Assembly: GCF_019320115.1 (NCBI RefSeq)
Contig: NC_089583.1
Coordinates: 81,485,928 to 81,549,927 of the forward strand
DNA length: 64,000 nucleotides
Direction of reading: 5' to 3'
DNA from: Miscanthus floridulus
Lineage: Eukaryota > Streptophyta > Magnoliopsida > Poales > Poaceae
Shown here: one piece after another, positions 45,862 to 58,410 of the stretch
How positions within the stretch are numbered: the first letter of the stretch is position 1
Layout of the letters: each line of letters opens with the position of its first letter
The notes under the pieces: generated by a model
Told to the model about the DNA's origin: nothing
Database searches by the model: none
Seen by the model: only the letters and a program-made list of their open reading frames with translations
Made by a program: the position numbers and the translations under genes

Positions 45862-48800
45862 TGCCGTAGAACCAACCAATTTATAAGAGTACAAGTACAA
45901 TAGCAGCCCGCAAGCCGTCGCACTGTCATACTTGAACCCATATAAATCCGGTAGTCCATCGAGTACCATGACGGGTCTCAATAAACGATTTACAACAACC
46001 AAGATCGTACATGATTCAACATATATATCACATATTAAATAAAGTTCACAGATACATTTTCATCATCAGAGTATGAAACCGAGTTATTACAAACTGAGTT
46101 TTATAGATAAAAGCGGAAGCAAATTAAGTTTGAAAGTAAAGTTGCCAACATAGTTTAGTACAGTGCCAAGTAGGATCACAGTCCACAAAAGCAAGGATAG
46201 GGATTAATAAAGAAGCCTGCCCAAGGCTTACTCCTCATCCACGGCGGGATAGAAGCAACTCTTGCAATAACCATGATACACAGTGCCATCTGCAACAATA
46301 GGAAATAAAACCCTGAGTACGAGAAGGTACTCAGCTAGACTTACCCATCATAAATCTGAAATAAATTGACTCCAAGGATTATGCAAGGCTATATAAGTGG
46401 AGATAGCTTGACAACATTTTGCATAAAAGCAATTGACTTAGTTGTACAATTCTGATCCCTTTATCAAGTTAATTATAACTATCCATCTCTAGATTAGCAA
46501 CTATCCTGTGCCAAACATGTGGTATATCCATTTAAAAGCATACAATAGTAACTATAGCAGGTATTGTAATTCCATATTCATCCGAACCATCATGTTCCAT
46601 AACACAGTTACTACGATGTTGGAGCTAGCCAAGTTTCTCACTATTTGGGAGAGACGGTGATTCGAATCGATTTTCAACCAGTTGGGAATTTATTTCTAAC
46701 ACAAACCCAGGCGTACCGTGCGAAGGCAGCCTTAGCTCACCTTTGGTACAACTCAGGTACACATTTCACGGGTCCGTACTGTGCCGCACAATCTGGGACA
46801 CCAGATGCCAGGACGTTCAGGCCTAGCCTGCCCTTGGGCTTAGTCTGATCGCCCCCCCCGCAAGGAGTGCACAACAGAACGGGGCCCAGCCGGAGTTGAG
46901 CTACTCGGCTTCGCGGTCGAAATGAGTTATCCGGCCAGCTAAGTGATATGCATGCGTTCAATCTTATCAGAAGTTCCAACAACGGTACGGTCCTTGATCG
47001 GCACAGACAGAATCTCATGAGTCATCCTACGCATAGACTCCGCCTGGCCTTGATTTTCTTTTACCCCATGGTTCTGTTCCACGATAGCAAATATAGCCAA
47101 CCGTGCTCCGGTATCCACCTATATCTTGCAGGTGACAGGACATCACCCGACTTCTACCGGTCTAAGCATGGCTAAGCATATATTCAATCCTGGACCTATA
47201 CCGATTAAAGGTAGTATTTTTGGACAAGGAATTTATATGCATCAAGTGGTTTCATTCAACTCCTATAACCTAATGCATCAATAATAAGTACTTAAGTAAT
47301 CATTTGTAAAATGCTGGGAGACTTAGAATGTTCCGGGGCTTGTCTCGTAGAAAGGAAGTGGGGCGGTGGTCAGGGCACTCCGAAAGCTCTTCAGGATTCT
47401 GCTCCTCACCTTCAGGAGCTACGACTTGAGGATTCTCCTGCTGGTCCCCTTCCTCTACTTCGTCGAATTCCAGCAACGTTATTTCGTCCTCCGATCCTAG
47501 ATGCATGAATATGGCATAAGATATTGCGAATGCATATATGTTAACAAGTGTGGTATGATGATACATGAAAAATGCATTCTTGCAAATATTCTTAATAGCA
47601 TGTGGTTTAAGTAACAACAAGTGCGTCGCGTTTACTGAGTAGGTGCATATCTCTTCTTGATTATGTAATTAATTACTTCAACAATGCATCTACTATTTCA
47701 CAAACAGCATCTACTTGTTTTACTCATAACTGGAGTTATAATTATTCAAATGCAGTGATCCTAGACTTTCTGGAAAGCTTACAAAATTATCTACAACTCT
47801 TATTTAACTCACAAAAGCTAATTCACAACTTATCTTAGCCAAAACAGACAATCATATAAGTGCTGTCCAGAAATTCCAGAGAGCAAGAAATTCAGAAATG
47901 CTAACTTTAAATAGCTGTAACTCCTAAACCGTTTGACCTATGCTCCTCAAATTTTAACACAAGACATATGATGAAGTTATCTACAACTTTTTTATTAACC
48001 ATTTTTACAGCAAACATCATTTTTATCATGCAACTTATCAAACTACAGAATCTGTCCGGAACTATTCCAATTCGCATTATGAAGCAACAATACTTCTACT
48101 TCCTATAAGTATTCAAATTATTACAACACAAAGCCTACCAATAGTTCAAGCATACCAAAAAATTCAAGAACACTTAATGGTAAAGCCAAAACTATTTATT
48201 TAAAAACCTTTATTATTTTTCTTAGATACATAGGTTAAATAATAAACATATACCAAATGTGTATCATAAATTCTCAAAAATTTATAGTGTCTTACTAATG
48301 CTACCAAAAGACTACTGTAAAAGTTTCATGAAATTTTATACAGTAAAACATTCTATACAAAAAAGACAAGGCATAAAGGCTTAAAATAGCATAAATAGAA
48401 AACCCTAGTGAAAAGTGTCAAGCAATAGATTTCCTATTTTTCTTATCATCCTTATGGTACTAGGATAACCTCCAACAAATTTCATGAATATTGGATTCCT
48501 AAATAATTTATAAAAATTCCTACAAGGATTACCTATTTATAAAAGAAAAATCTATAACTACAAATCTATACATGTACTGACACTCAAATTTTTACCAGAG
48601 CTCATACATGTCAAGGATAGCTTACCACCAAAATTTCATAATTTTTGGAGCACAGGAACTCTAGATATAAAATAAACAAGTTTGCATGCATTCAAAAAAC
48701 ACATTTCAAATTTCTATTTAAATCTGCCAAAATTTCTACTGTAAGTGTCAAAATCATATTTTTCTTAAATACTACACTTCCTCAGTAACACTACTAAATT

Positions 48801-50488
48801 TATTTCACAATTTTTGAAGCTATACAACTAGAGATCTAAAAATTACAAAACACATGAAATCTGAAATCAAAATGAACTATCTTAATCCCTACTATCGCTG
48901 ACCGGTGGGACCTGCAAGTCAGGTGACCCCACACGTCAGTGACTCAAAACAGGGCAGCGGCGCTGCGCGCTTCTGGCGTGGCCAGAGCTCACCGACGGCG
49001 AGTTTGCCGGTGGTGACATCTTCACAGCACGACCCCTACAACCTCCTGGACCCATTGATCTACTTGGCTGAGACTCTCGACGGAGCTATGCATGGTGGCG
49101 GCGCTCATGGCGGCACGATGAGGCGGGACGATGGCGGTACACCGGTGGAGGCCACGGCGGCTCAACCTAGAGCTCAGACGAGCATCTATAAACACTGGAG
49201 AACCTAGCGCGCAAGCTAGCGTAGCAAGAGGTGGACTATGGCGGTGTGGCCACGACGATGGAGTCGGCGGTAGGGCTCCGACGAGCTGGCGCACGGTGCT
49301 ATAGCTTATCGAGCGCTAGCAGCAAGCACTGGTGGAGGCAGCGAGTCACGGGTGGGCTGATGGAGCTACTATGGTGACAGAGGTGCGGCGAGGCATGCTG
49401 ATGACCGGCAATGGCGGTGGTGGACACCCGGTGCCGTGGCGGTGGCGCGGACAGGCAAAGGAGAAGCAGAAATTTGGAAAATGAGGGTGCGGCTCAGTGC
49501 GGGCGGTGCTGGGGGTGTTAAAGCTGGCCTAGGCCTAGCTCTGCTGCGTGGGGTAGGACGTCGGTGATGCGCGGCCACTGCGGACCTCCACGCGGCGCGC
49601 GATGCCTGAAGCCGGTCGGCCACTGAATGGTGTCTTTCAGTTCGTCAAAAAACATGATGGCCGCCTGACAGCGAGTTTTAACGAAGATCAAACTTCTAAT
49701 CCGTGGAGTATTAGCGCTCACAGTCTAAATCAAATTTGTAGCTCAATGTACCAGCTCCAATTCTTGCTAAGGAGTCATGTTCTAATTCGCAACCAAAACC
49801 AAGTTATATCATCTCCAAGTTGGGCTGTCAGCACTGTCAGTTAAAAAGGACTTAGAATATTTCGCTAAGTGATGAAATGTTGGTTTTACTAATCTTGTGA
49901 TCCAAATTCAAGCATGTTAGGAGCTAAATCAGTCAATGACCCAAAAATAAAAGTTGTTCACTATATCAAATACTACAACTTTGCTTTAGTGACCACCTCC
50001 ATGCAAGGTCTCTAACGCCTAGTTCAAACTTGGTCAAACATGTCACATTTAAAGGGTGGTACACTTCAAACTAGGGCTTAATGATCTATTTACCCCTAAC
50101 CATGAATATCAAAGTTGTTCATAATGATACTCTAAACATGTTTAAGCTAATTGCATGGTCATACAATCATTTCATGTCTTAGTTACTCATAGTGCTATCT
50201 AGGTTAACACATGAAATCTTAAGTGTTTGATCATGAAAGATGACCTTCATGAACAATGTCCTATTTGCTAACCTATGTGTTGCTACATGTTTTTGTGACT
50301 CACATCCACCAAGTACATGTTTACACTCATGATCATATGCCTATACACATAGAAACATGAAATAATAAGAAATTTTGCATATGTTTCAATTAAATGTTTC
50401 AAGTGTAAATGCTGATATATGAATGCTTGATGATCATGCTCATGCTATGCAAGTCAAGTTATGCAAGGCTAACACCTAGGGTGTTACA
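45862..50488 (-). repeat. 3' LTR of the Tekay-like element (4.6 kb)
   Basis: It starts TGCCGTAGAACC and ends GGTGTTACA on the plus strand (TGTAACACC on the minus strand). The first ~790 bp match 57135-57930 closely. The length, 4627 bp, is in the range known for Tekay/Del LTRs. No gene was recognised in it; the open frames at 46.6-49.8 kb look fortuitous. Confidence 0.85.
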
Positions 50489-50503
50489 GCCCCTCCCCCT
50501 TAT
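50489..50503 (-). promoter_or_regulatory. polypurine tract of the Tekay-like element
   Basis: TAAGGGGGAGGGGC on the minus strand lies immediately before the LTR start TGTAACACC. Confidence 0.8.
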
Positions 50504-50531
50504 AAAAATCTTGTCCCAAGATTTACAAGAC

Positions 50532-51023
50532 CTACCATTCTTTAAAAAAGGCGGGATAAACTTCTCGTAAATAATCTTCTCTTTCCCACGTAGCATCTTG
50601 TTCACTATGATTGTTCCACACCACCTTATAGAACTTAATGATCTTACTCCGTGTTACTCTTTCTGTCTCCTCTAATACTCGAATTGGCTTTTCTTCATAG
50701 GTTAAATCCGATTGAAGCTGCACATTGGTGGGTGCAATAGCTTCTTCAGGTACTCGAAGACATTTCTTCAACTGAGAAACATGGAAGACATCAAATATTG
50801 CACTAATCTCAGGTGGAAGTTGTAACTTATAAGCAACATTCCCTTTCCGTTCCAAAATCTTGTATGGACCCACATATCTAGGTGAAAGCTTCTTTTTCAT
50901 CCCAAATCTCTTCACCCCTTTCCTAGGTGATACTTTCAAGTACACATAGTCACCCACTTCAAAAGTCAGTGGTCTCCTTCTTCTATCAGCATAACTCTTT
51001 TGTCTCGATTGAGCTGCCTTCAT
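50532..51023 (-). pseudogene. integrase C-terminus with chromodomain
   Basis: The 163-codon minus-strand frame contains the GPY-type integrase end (FGMKKKLSPRYVGPYKIL) and, at the C-terminus, a chromodomain-like block (KVVWNNHSEQDATWEREDYL) with the YPAFF tail usual in Tekay/Del elements. The chromodomain is thought to direct integration to heterochromatin. This stretch itself is open but its upstream integrase is broken. Confidence 0.85.
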
Positions 51024-51026
51024 ATG

Positions 51027-51873
51027 CTATTGGATCACACGTACTTGCTCTTCAGCTTCATTGACAAAGTCAATACCAAAGTATCTCCTTTCACCAGGCT
51101 CAATCCAATTCAACGGAGTTCTACATTTTTGGTCATACAAGGCTTTAAATGGAGCCATCTTGATACTCGCTTGATAACTGTTGTTATAGGAGAACTCAGC
51201 TAAAGGTAACCATTTCTCCCATGAACCTTTTGAAGATATAACACAAGCTCTAAGCAAATCTTCTAGGATTTGGTTTACTCGCTCCGTCTATCCTGAGGTT
51301 TGTGGATGGTATGCTGAACTTCTGATTAGCTTGGTTCCCAAAGCCTGGTGCAAGTGCTCCTAGAAATGAGCTATGAACTGTGGTCCTCGATCTAAGATTA
51401 TAGTCCTGGGTACTCCATGCAGTCTCACAATTTGAGAAACATACATCTCGGTGTACTTTCCCACGTGATATGTTTGTGTGAACTGGTACAAAATGTGCTG
51501 ACTTGGTGAGACGATCTACAATGACCCATATTGAATCATGACCTTGTGGTGTCATTGGAAGACCTATGACAAAGTCCATACTGATTTCTTCCCATTTCTA
51601 ACCTAGAATAGGCAATGGCTGAAATAATCCGATAGATTTCATATGAACAGCTTTTACTCTACTGCAGTTATCACACCTAGCGACATAGGCTGCGATCTCT
51701 TTCTTCATCTTAGTCCACCAAAAATAGGTTTTCAAATCTTGGTACATCTTACTACTACTCGGATGAATAGATAATTTGGACGAGTGAGCTTCATCTAAAA
51801 TTTGGTTCCTCAGCTCATGGTCTTTTGGTACCACAAGTCGGTCCTCAAACCATAACACACCTCTTTCGTCCAA
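51027..51873 (-). pseudogene. integrase zinc-binding and core region, broken
   Basis: The zinc-binding part is at 51873-51598 (LDEAHSSKLSIHPSSSKMY, then CDNCSRVKA). The core starts at 51579 ([33 protein letters not shown]) but changes frame near 51,470. Its later part resumes in 51257-51027 (WLPLAEFSYNNSYQASI, APFKALY). A TAG separates the first two blocks. Confidence 0.82.
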
Positions 51874-53633
51874 TCTAAAATGCTTGGGAGCTCTTGCATT
51901 TTTCTCTTGATGTGACTTATTCCTACATCTTTCTGCTGCAACTCTATGATTTTGCTTTCAAGTGAACAACTGATCGTGATCTTGTGTAGTACAGCAGGGT
52001 GTAACAAGTTGAATCCATCTTCCAATAATGCTTCTATAGTGTTGCAATAAGACTTTCGACTGAGTGCATCTGCTACTACATTAGCTTTTCCTGGATGGTA
52101 GTGCACTTCTAAATTGTAGTCCTTAATTAGTTCTAACCATCTTCGTTGTCTCATGTTCAGCTCTGGTTGGGTAAAGATATACTTGAGACTTTTGTGGTCA
52201 GTATATATATGACATACATTGCCCAACAAATAATGTCTCCATATCTTTAATGCATGAACAACTGCTGCAAGTTCTAAATCATGTGTAGGGTAGTTGACTT
52301 CATGTTTCCTCAATTGCCGAGAAGCGTATGCAATAACTCTTCCTTCTTGCATAAGCACACACCCCAAACCTATTCCCGATGCATCACAAAATACATCAAA
52401 AGGCTTTTCAATGTCTAGTTGTGCTGGCACAGGTGCTGTAGTTAACAGAGTTCTGAGGGTGTGAAAAGCTACTTCACATTCTGGTGTCCATTTGTACTTT
52501 TCATCTTTCTGAAGTAGTCTAGTCATGGGCTTAGCTATCTTTGAGAAATCTGGAATGAAACGATGATAATATCCTGCTAACCCTAGAAAACTCCGAACTT
52601 CATGAACCGAAGTTGGGGCTTTCCAATCCATGACCTCTTGTACTTTTGATGGGTCTACAGAGATTCCATCTCTTGATAAGATGTGACCTAAGAAAGGTAC
52701 TTTGCCCAACCAAAATTCACACTTACTAAACTTTGCATATAGCTTATGCTCCCTCAATCTGGATAGGACAATCCTCAGATGCTCTTCATGATCTGACTCA
52801 TTTTCCGAATAAATCAATATATCATCGATAAACATGACCATAAACTTGTCAAGCTCGGGCATGAATACCGAGTTCATCAGGTACATGAAGTAGGCTGGAG
52901 CATTTGTTAGTCTGAAAGACATAACCAAATACTCATACAAGCCGTACCTCGTAGAGAAAGTAGTTTTTGGTATGTCCTCCGGTCTAATCTTTATCTGATG
53001 GTAGCCTGATCTCAAGTCAATTTTGGAGAATACCTTTGCCTTTGCTAGCTGATCGAACAAGATGTTAATGTGGGGCAATGGGTATTTGTTCTTGATGGTC
53101 ACAACATTGAGTGGTCTATAATCTACACACATTCTTAGTGACTTGTCCTTCTTTTTCACAAACAACGCTGGACATCCCCACAGAGATGAGCTAGGTTGGA
53201 TAAGATCCTTGTCCAATAGATCTTGCAATTGAACCTTAAGTTCCGCTAACTCATTGGGTGGCATTCTATAGGGCCTTCTTGATATGGGTGCCGTACCTGG
53301 CACTAACTCAATCTTAAATTCCACCTCCCTATCAGGTGGTAAACCTGGTAATTCCTCTAGAAATACATCCGGAAACTCACAAACCACTGGGATATCGCAA
53401 AGTGTGGTGGTTTGGATAGCACAAGCTAAATGTTGGAGTTCAAAATTGCGAGAGAGTGGTACTAGAAAAGCATTCCCTCCCATGGGTTCTCTCAACATAA
53501 TAGTATGGGTGCTGGTGTCAATGAGAACACCATGATCCTTCATCCAATTCATTCCTAAGATTACGCTTGTCGATAACCCGGGCAATATTATCAAATCCGT
53601 TGTATACTCCCTCCCTTGTATAGAGATGAGCAC
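51810..53633 (-). pseudogene. Ty3/gypsy reverse transcriptase and RNase H (607 codons open)
   Basis: The frame contains the end of the protease region ([27 protein letters not shown]), the RT ([36 protein letters not shown], catalytic FIDD in [11 protein letters not shown]), the gypsy RNase H ([36 protein letters not shown]) and the start of the integrase linker. It is open throughout, but the protease before it and the integrase after it are broken. Some RT residues deviate from the family ([15 protein letters not shown], where FGLTNAP and F-x-LMN are usual). Confidence 0.9.
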
Positions 53634-53639
53634 ATTTTT

Positions 53640-54941
53640 GACTATCTTATTTGTAGCAATAGTTGCCCCTGCTAAACTTATATTATAACCCCCTTTGCTT
53701 ACTTCAATTATTTATTGATCATGTCTAGATGCAAATGCTTGACTCATAAATGAATGAGAAGCTCTCGAATCAAATAAAACAACAGCGGGATGCTTGTTGA
53801 CGAGAAACATACCAGCCGTGACAACTTCTCCAGTGGGCACTTCCTCAACAACGGTATAATGCACGTATCCTAGACATGCCCTTGTGTTCACCTGCCTCTA
53901 ATTGTTCTGATTTAGGTTGCCATTCTTCTTGGAGTGGGGGCATTCCTTGGCCCAATGACCCAGTTGATTATAGTTGAAACATGGCTGATTGTTCCTAGGT
54001 CCTATGGAGCTCCCCTGACTGCCAGTCCCTTTTGGTAAGGCAATAGTGAATGCCTTACGGAATGGTTTCTGAGGTCTGCTGTTCTGAGCTTTAGGTGATG
54101 GAGGCCTAAACTTGGGTGCAGGTGGATGGAATTGTGGCCTAGCTATGATAGGTACTCTTGCCTATGACAATCCGGAGGCACCTGCCTCATATGCCCTCTT
54201 GCGACCCTTAGCAACAACATGCATGTTATTATGGTTTTCTTGGGTCAAGGCATCACTAATAAACTCATTGTATGTGGCGCACCTAGAATTGGCCATGGTC
54301 TTCATCAGTTTGGTACCCAGACCCTGCTTGAAGCTCTCTATCTTCTTCTCCTCAGTATCCACAAAACCAGGAGCATATCTGGACAGGTTGTTGAATACGT
54401 GCATATATTCTGTGAGGGTCTTCGTTCCTTGAGTGAGCCTCATAAATTCAGCCGCTTTCATGCGCATTAGGCCTAGGGGAATATGATGTCCCCTAAAAGC
54501 TAGCTTGAACAGCTCCCATGTCACTCATGCATTAGCAGGTAGAGATGACAAGAAATGTGTCCACCAAATTCTTGCTGGTCCTTGTAGCTGATGAGAAGCA
54601 TACTTAGCTTTCAGATGCTCGGTGACCCTTAGCAGACGAAACTTCTGCTCAATGGTGTTGAGCCACTCATCAGCCTGTAGTGGTTCCTTAGCCACCTTGA
54701 AGATAGGAGGCTTTGTATCCAGAAACTCCTTGAACGTACTGTGCTGATTTGGCTCGGCCCCTTGTTGATGTGGTTGGTGATGAGCGGTGTTCTGCGCAAT
54801 GAGGCGCGGAGCTTCTTCCATTGTCCTTTGGCTCCCCAAGAACTGAGCAAAGAACTCCTGAGCGGACAGCGGCGATAGTGGTGGTAAGTCATCACCATTG
54901 CCATCATGGCTGCTACTAGCTCCTGCACGGGTGCGCGTCAT
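53640..54941 (-). pseudogene. chromovirus gag and protease, broken
   Basis: Gag runs from ATG at 54941 (RTRAGASSSHDGNGDD, FLDTKPPIFKVAKEPLQADE, WWTHFLSSL) through a TGA near 54527 into WELFKLAFRGHHIPLG and the frame to 54162, then a TAG. The zinc knuckle near 53,960 reads CFNYNQLGHWAKEC, with Tyr at the second Cys position. Protease follows at about 53,760 with D-S-R-A where D-S-G-A is expected. Further stops lie between. Both key-residue changes would inactivate the copy. Confidence 0.82.
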
Positions 54942-55305
54942 CTGCGAAGTTACAACAATAAGCGATTATTGGTTGATGCCACAAGATTGCAGATGAATTA
55001 TAATCATGCCAAACTAAAATTACTGGAGACAAATCTCAAATTCATACAATAAAAACAGAGGCATAATAATCCATTCTCGCAACATGACACCACCAATTTG
55101 ACCGCTCATCGGACTCATAGCACATTAATATCCAAATCATGAGCTCAGATAGATCAACTAGAATAGAGTTTTAACCGAACGTGTGATAGTCATGCAAATA
55201 ACAACATTACATGATAGTTCAAATCACCAACACCAAACTCAAACTACAAGTTCATTACATAACCAACGATGATACATTAAGTACTTATACTAAGAACTAC
55301 ACGGT

Positions 55306-56370
55306 CTAATCTTCGTCATGATCACTATTGAGGTCAGAGATAGGATCATCTTCTTCCTTAGGCTCCACCTCTTCCTCTTCCTCATCATCATCTTCTTCCA
55401 TATTTGGACCATCTTCTTCCCCATCAAGGATAGGGTTCAGCTGGTTGTTCAAATAGTGCACTTCATGCTGAAGGCTCATTACTTGAAGTTGAGCTTGTGC
55501 AAGCTGCTGACGTAGGCCCCTTTCAGCACGATCCTGAGCGTGGCTCATGTCACGGTGCCTATCTCGCTCTATCCTTATGTTAGCGACACAATTTTCTGTT
55601 GCATCACGCTGACGTCTAGCTGTGGACACCTCCGCACGGGCGGTCTCCAACTGCTCCCGTAGTCCTACAAGTACTACTTGATCATTGGCTCTAGCTTCTT
55701 GAGCTGCTGCCGTCTGCTGATCCACTTGCTCCATTTGGGCATGAAGAGTGCCCAAAGCTGCATAGGCTTGGTCAGATTCCCATCGGGCTTTACTTGCAGC
55801 TTTCTTTTGCTTGCGCACACACTTCTTGAGCTTGTTTTGCGCGGCTTCAGCTCTCATGAGTTTGTCCATGCAGGTGGTGTATGATTCCTGCCAGAAATCC
55901 CTAGTGTCCTGGCGTGCACAAAACATCTTCATCACCGCAAACATTACACTCATGGAGGGACTAGAGCTATCTGCATGCTCATCCCGATCTCTGATCAAAG
56001 CATTTTGGCTACGTTGTTCCCAATTTGTGGTGGATGGATCCACCCAAGGAAACATACTCGCTGCACTACTAGTGAGTGCATCCCCATGCTGTTGGCAGAT
56101 CTGCCTCAAAACCTCAAAGGCCACAACTTGGGCAGCCTCCTAAGGACTCTTCCCTTCCGATTCTGCCTTCCACTCCTACCAGAAAGGCGGTTGTGTGTAG
56201 GCTGGTATAGTGAGCCGCACCTCGTACCATGGCTGTCCTTCCATGTACTCTTCAATTCAATGATACAGGGGTAGTTCATGGTACCCCGCAAAGTGCAGAA
56301 CTCTCCACAAGAGGGTAGGTGTTCCGAAAACCATCAGGAAATTCTCACATCCGATGGGTGCTGCCATCTG
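55306..56370 (-). pseudogene. extra coiled-coil frame ahead of gag in the Tekay-like element
   Basis: The open part is 56124-55306 (272 codons). It contains a Gln/Ala/Arg-rich coiled-coil region of about 130 residues (heptad-like, e.g. LREQLETARAEVSTARRQRD) and ends in an acidic tail rich in Glu and Asp. The same frame continues upstream to about 56,370 with protein-like sequence (CENFLMVFGTPTLLWRVLHF; LTIPAYTQPPFW) interrupted by one TGA and two TAG. It is on the same strand as the element, between the 5' LTR and gag. I do not recognise a named family; similar unnamed frames exist in grass genomes as far as I recall. Function unknown. Confidence 0.6.
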
Positions 56371-56399
56371 TACCATCAACATGTACATTTTATGAGACA

Positions 56400-57120
56400 A
56401 GGCCATAATGGATAAGAGTTACATAACCAAGTAAGAAATTTATAAGGGGAGGAATAATGTAATTATGTGAATGGTAATTATCATGATGCATGCTCGTTCT
56501 GTATGTCGTCACAAACTTAGGAAAAATTTGTTTCTAACGGTAGACACGGTGGCATACACACGTTCTCTCATATATAGTGTAACTAGTCGAACTACACATT
56601 TCGTTGTTAGTGTACCTGCATAAAATTTCATTTCAGCCCAAACTCATAATAAAATATGCAGAATGTAATTTAAATACTTCCATATATGTATAGCCATACA
56701 TATACTTCCGTATCAAGCTACCCAATAATAATTTAAACCCACAATTAAATACATACCATATACACATGCAAGCATGCATACATAGTCGTACCAAAGCTAA
56801 CTCTCCCCGACCACACGCTCACATCTTGCGGTCATACACTCATCATCTTACCTTGGCGTAGAGGCATTTGATCCATACATTACCATTCAAGTGAATGGCA
56901 TCCATACAATAGCATACCGTATGGACGACAAAGTAAAAACCCCCATGTTAGTACTTAAATAGCCACCTAATAGTCCTTAATTTGGGCATAAGGAAAGTGA
57001 TCATTGGCACACTTTAGATTTCAAATACCTATTTATATAGCTATTAGTTGCTAGAGAAGGGTTTTTGGAAAACAAAAACTTTTGTTTTAAATACACATGT
57101 GACAATTAACATTGAATCTT
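56400..57120 (-). other. untranslated leader of the Tekay-like element
   Basis: This AT-rich sequence between the primer site and the extra frame shows no coding similarity. Confidence 0.5.
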
Positions 57121-57132
57121 GCTCTGATGCCA
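57121..57132 (-). promoter_or_regulatory. primer-binding site of the Tekay-like element
   Basis: TGGCATCAGAGC on the minus strand is two bases from the 5' LTR end. It matches the initiator tRNA-Met site TGGTATCAGAGC except for one C/T change. Confidence 0.85.
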
Positions 57133-57134
57133 GC

Positions 57135-57930
57135 TGTCGCAGAACCGACCAATTTATAAGAGTACAAGTACAATGGCAGCCCACAAGCTGTCGCACTATC
57201 ATACTTGAACCCATATAAACTCGGTAGTCCATCGAGTACCATGACGGGTCTCGATAAACGATTTACAACAACCAAGATTGTACATGATTCAACGTACATA
57301 TCACATATTACATAAAGTTCACAGATACATTTTCATCATCAGAGTATGAAACCAAGTTATTACAAACCGAGTTTTATAGATAAAAGCGGAAGCAAATTAA
57401 GTTTGAAAGTAAAGTTGCCAACATAGTTTAGTACAGTGCCAAGTAGGATCACAATCCACAAAAGCAAGGATAGGGATTAATAAAGAAGCCTGCCCAAGGC
57501 TTACTCCTCATCCACAGTGGGATAGAAGCAACTCTTGCAATAACCATGATACACAGTGCCATCTACAACAATGGGAAATAAAACCCTGAGTACGAGAAGG
57601 TACTCAGCTAGACTTACCCGTCATAAATCAGAAATAAATTGACTCCAAGGATTATGCAAGGCTGTATAAGTGGTGATAGCTTGACAACATTTTGCATAAA
57701 AGCAATTGACTTAGTTGTACACTTCTGATCCCTTTATCAAGTTAATTATAACTATCCATCTCTAGATTAGCAACTATCATATGCCAAACATGTGGTATAT
57801 CCATTTAAAAGCATACAATAGTAACCATAGCAGGTATTGTAATTCCATATTCATCCGAACCATCATGTTCCATAACACAGTTACTACGATGTTGGAGCTA
57901 GCCAAGTTTCTCACTATTCGGGAGAGACGG
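57135..57930 (-). repeat. 5' LTR of the Tekay-like element, partial
   Basis: It matches 45862 to about 46,654 with scattered, mostly transition differences. It is interrupted at GAGAGACGG by the Tat-lineage LTR. Confidence 0.88.
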
Positions 57931-58024
57931 TGTCGGGGACCTAATACCAGGATACCCCAGAAGGTGGAACCAATAACCACCGAACGTGAAAAACTTCTGG
58001 ACGCATAAAGGCGTCGTGTCATCC

Positions 58025-58410
58025 CTTGTTTGAGTGACAGGAGTTCTGTTCCGCCTCGCCCGACACCTTTGGGACGGGCTCGGTCTCGCCCGAGGGCCGA
58101 GGGATAAACTCCGTCTCGCCCGACTCCTTTAGGGCGGGCTCGGTCTCGCCCGAGGGCTGAGGGATGAATTCTGTCTCGCCCGATCCAGGAGGGACGGGGT
58201 CAGCCTCACCCGATGCCTTTGTGAGATAACCCTGCCTCGCCCAAAGGCTCAAGGCTAATCTCCGTCTCGCCCGATGCCTTTAGGGCAGGCTCGGTCTCGC
58301 CCGAGGGCTGAGGGATGGATTCCGCCTCGCCCGATCCCAGAGGGGTAGGGTTAGTCTCACCCAAGAGATAGGGATTGGTCTCTGTCTCACCCGACGGCCA
58401 AGAACGAGCC
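58025..58410. repeat. tandem array of CTCGCCCGA-type units in the LTR
   Basis: Units built on GTCTCGCCCGA alternate with GGGCTCGGTCTCGCCCGAGG over about 380 bp. Periodicity is irregular, about 25-60 bp. The open minus-strand frames (SGETEP-like repeats) come from this periodicity and are not called as a gene. Confidence 0.8.

Larger units (their letters stand above)
45862..57930 (-). mobile_element. Tekay/Del-type chromovirus (Ty3/gypsy), 5' LTR interrupted
   Basis: The 3' LTR (45862-50488), purine tract, chromodomain-bearing integrase, RT/RNase H, protease, gag, an extra coiled-coil frame, a tRNA-Met-type primer site and the beginning of the 5' LTR (57135-57930) follow each other on the minus strand. 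At 57931 a Tat-lineage LTR interrupts the 5' LTR; the matching point in the 3' LTR is at about 46,654. The remainder of the 5' LTR must lie to the right of the window. It inserted into the SIRE/Maximus-like element. Confidence 0.88.

Noticed and set aside
46645..49844. Small genes within the long Tekay-like LTR
   Set aside because: Frames are short, without recognisable content, and lie wholly inside an LTR.
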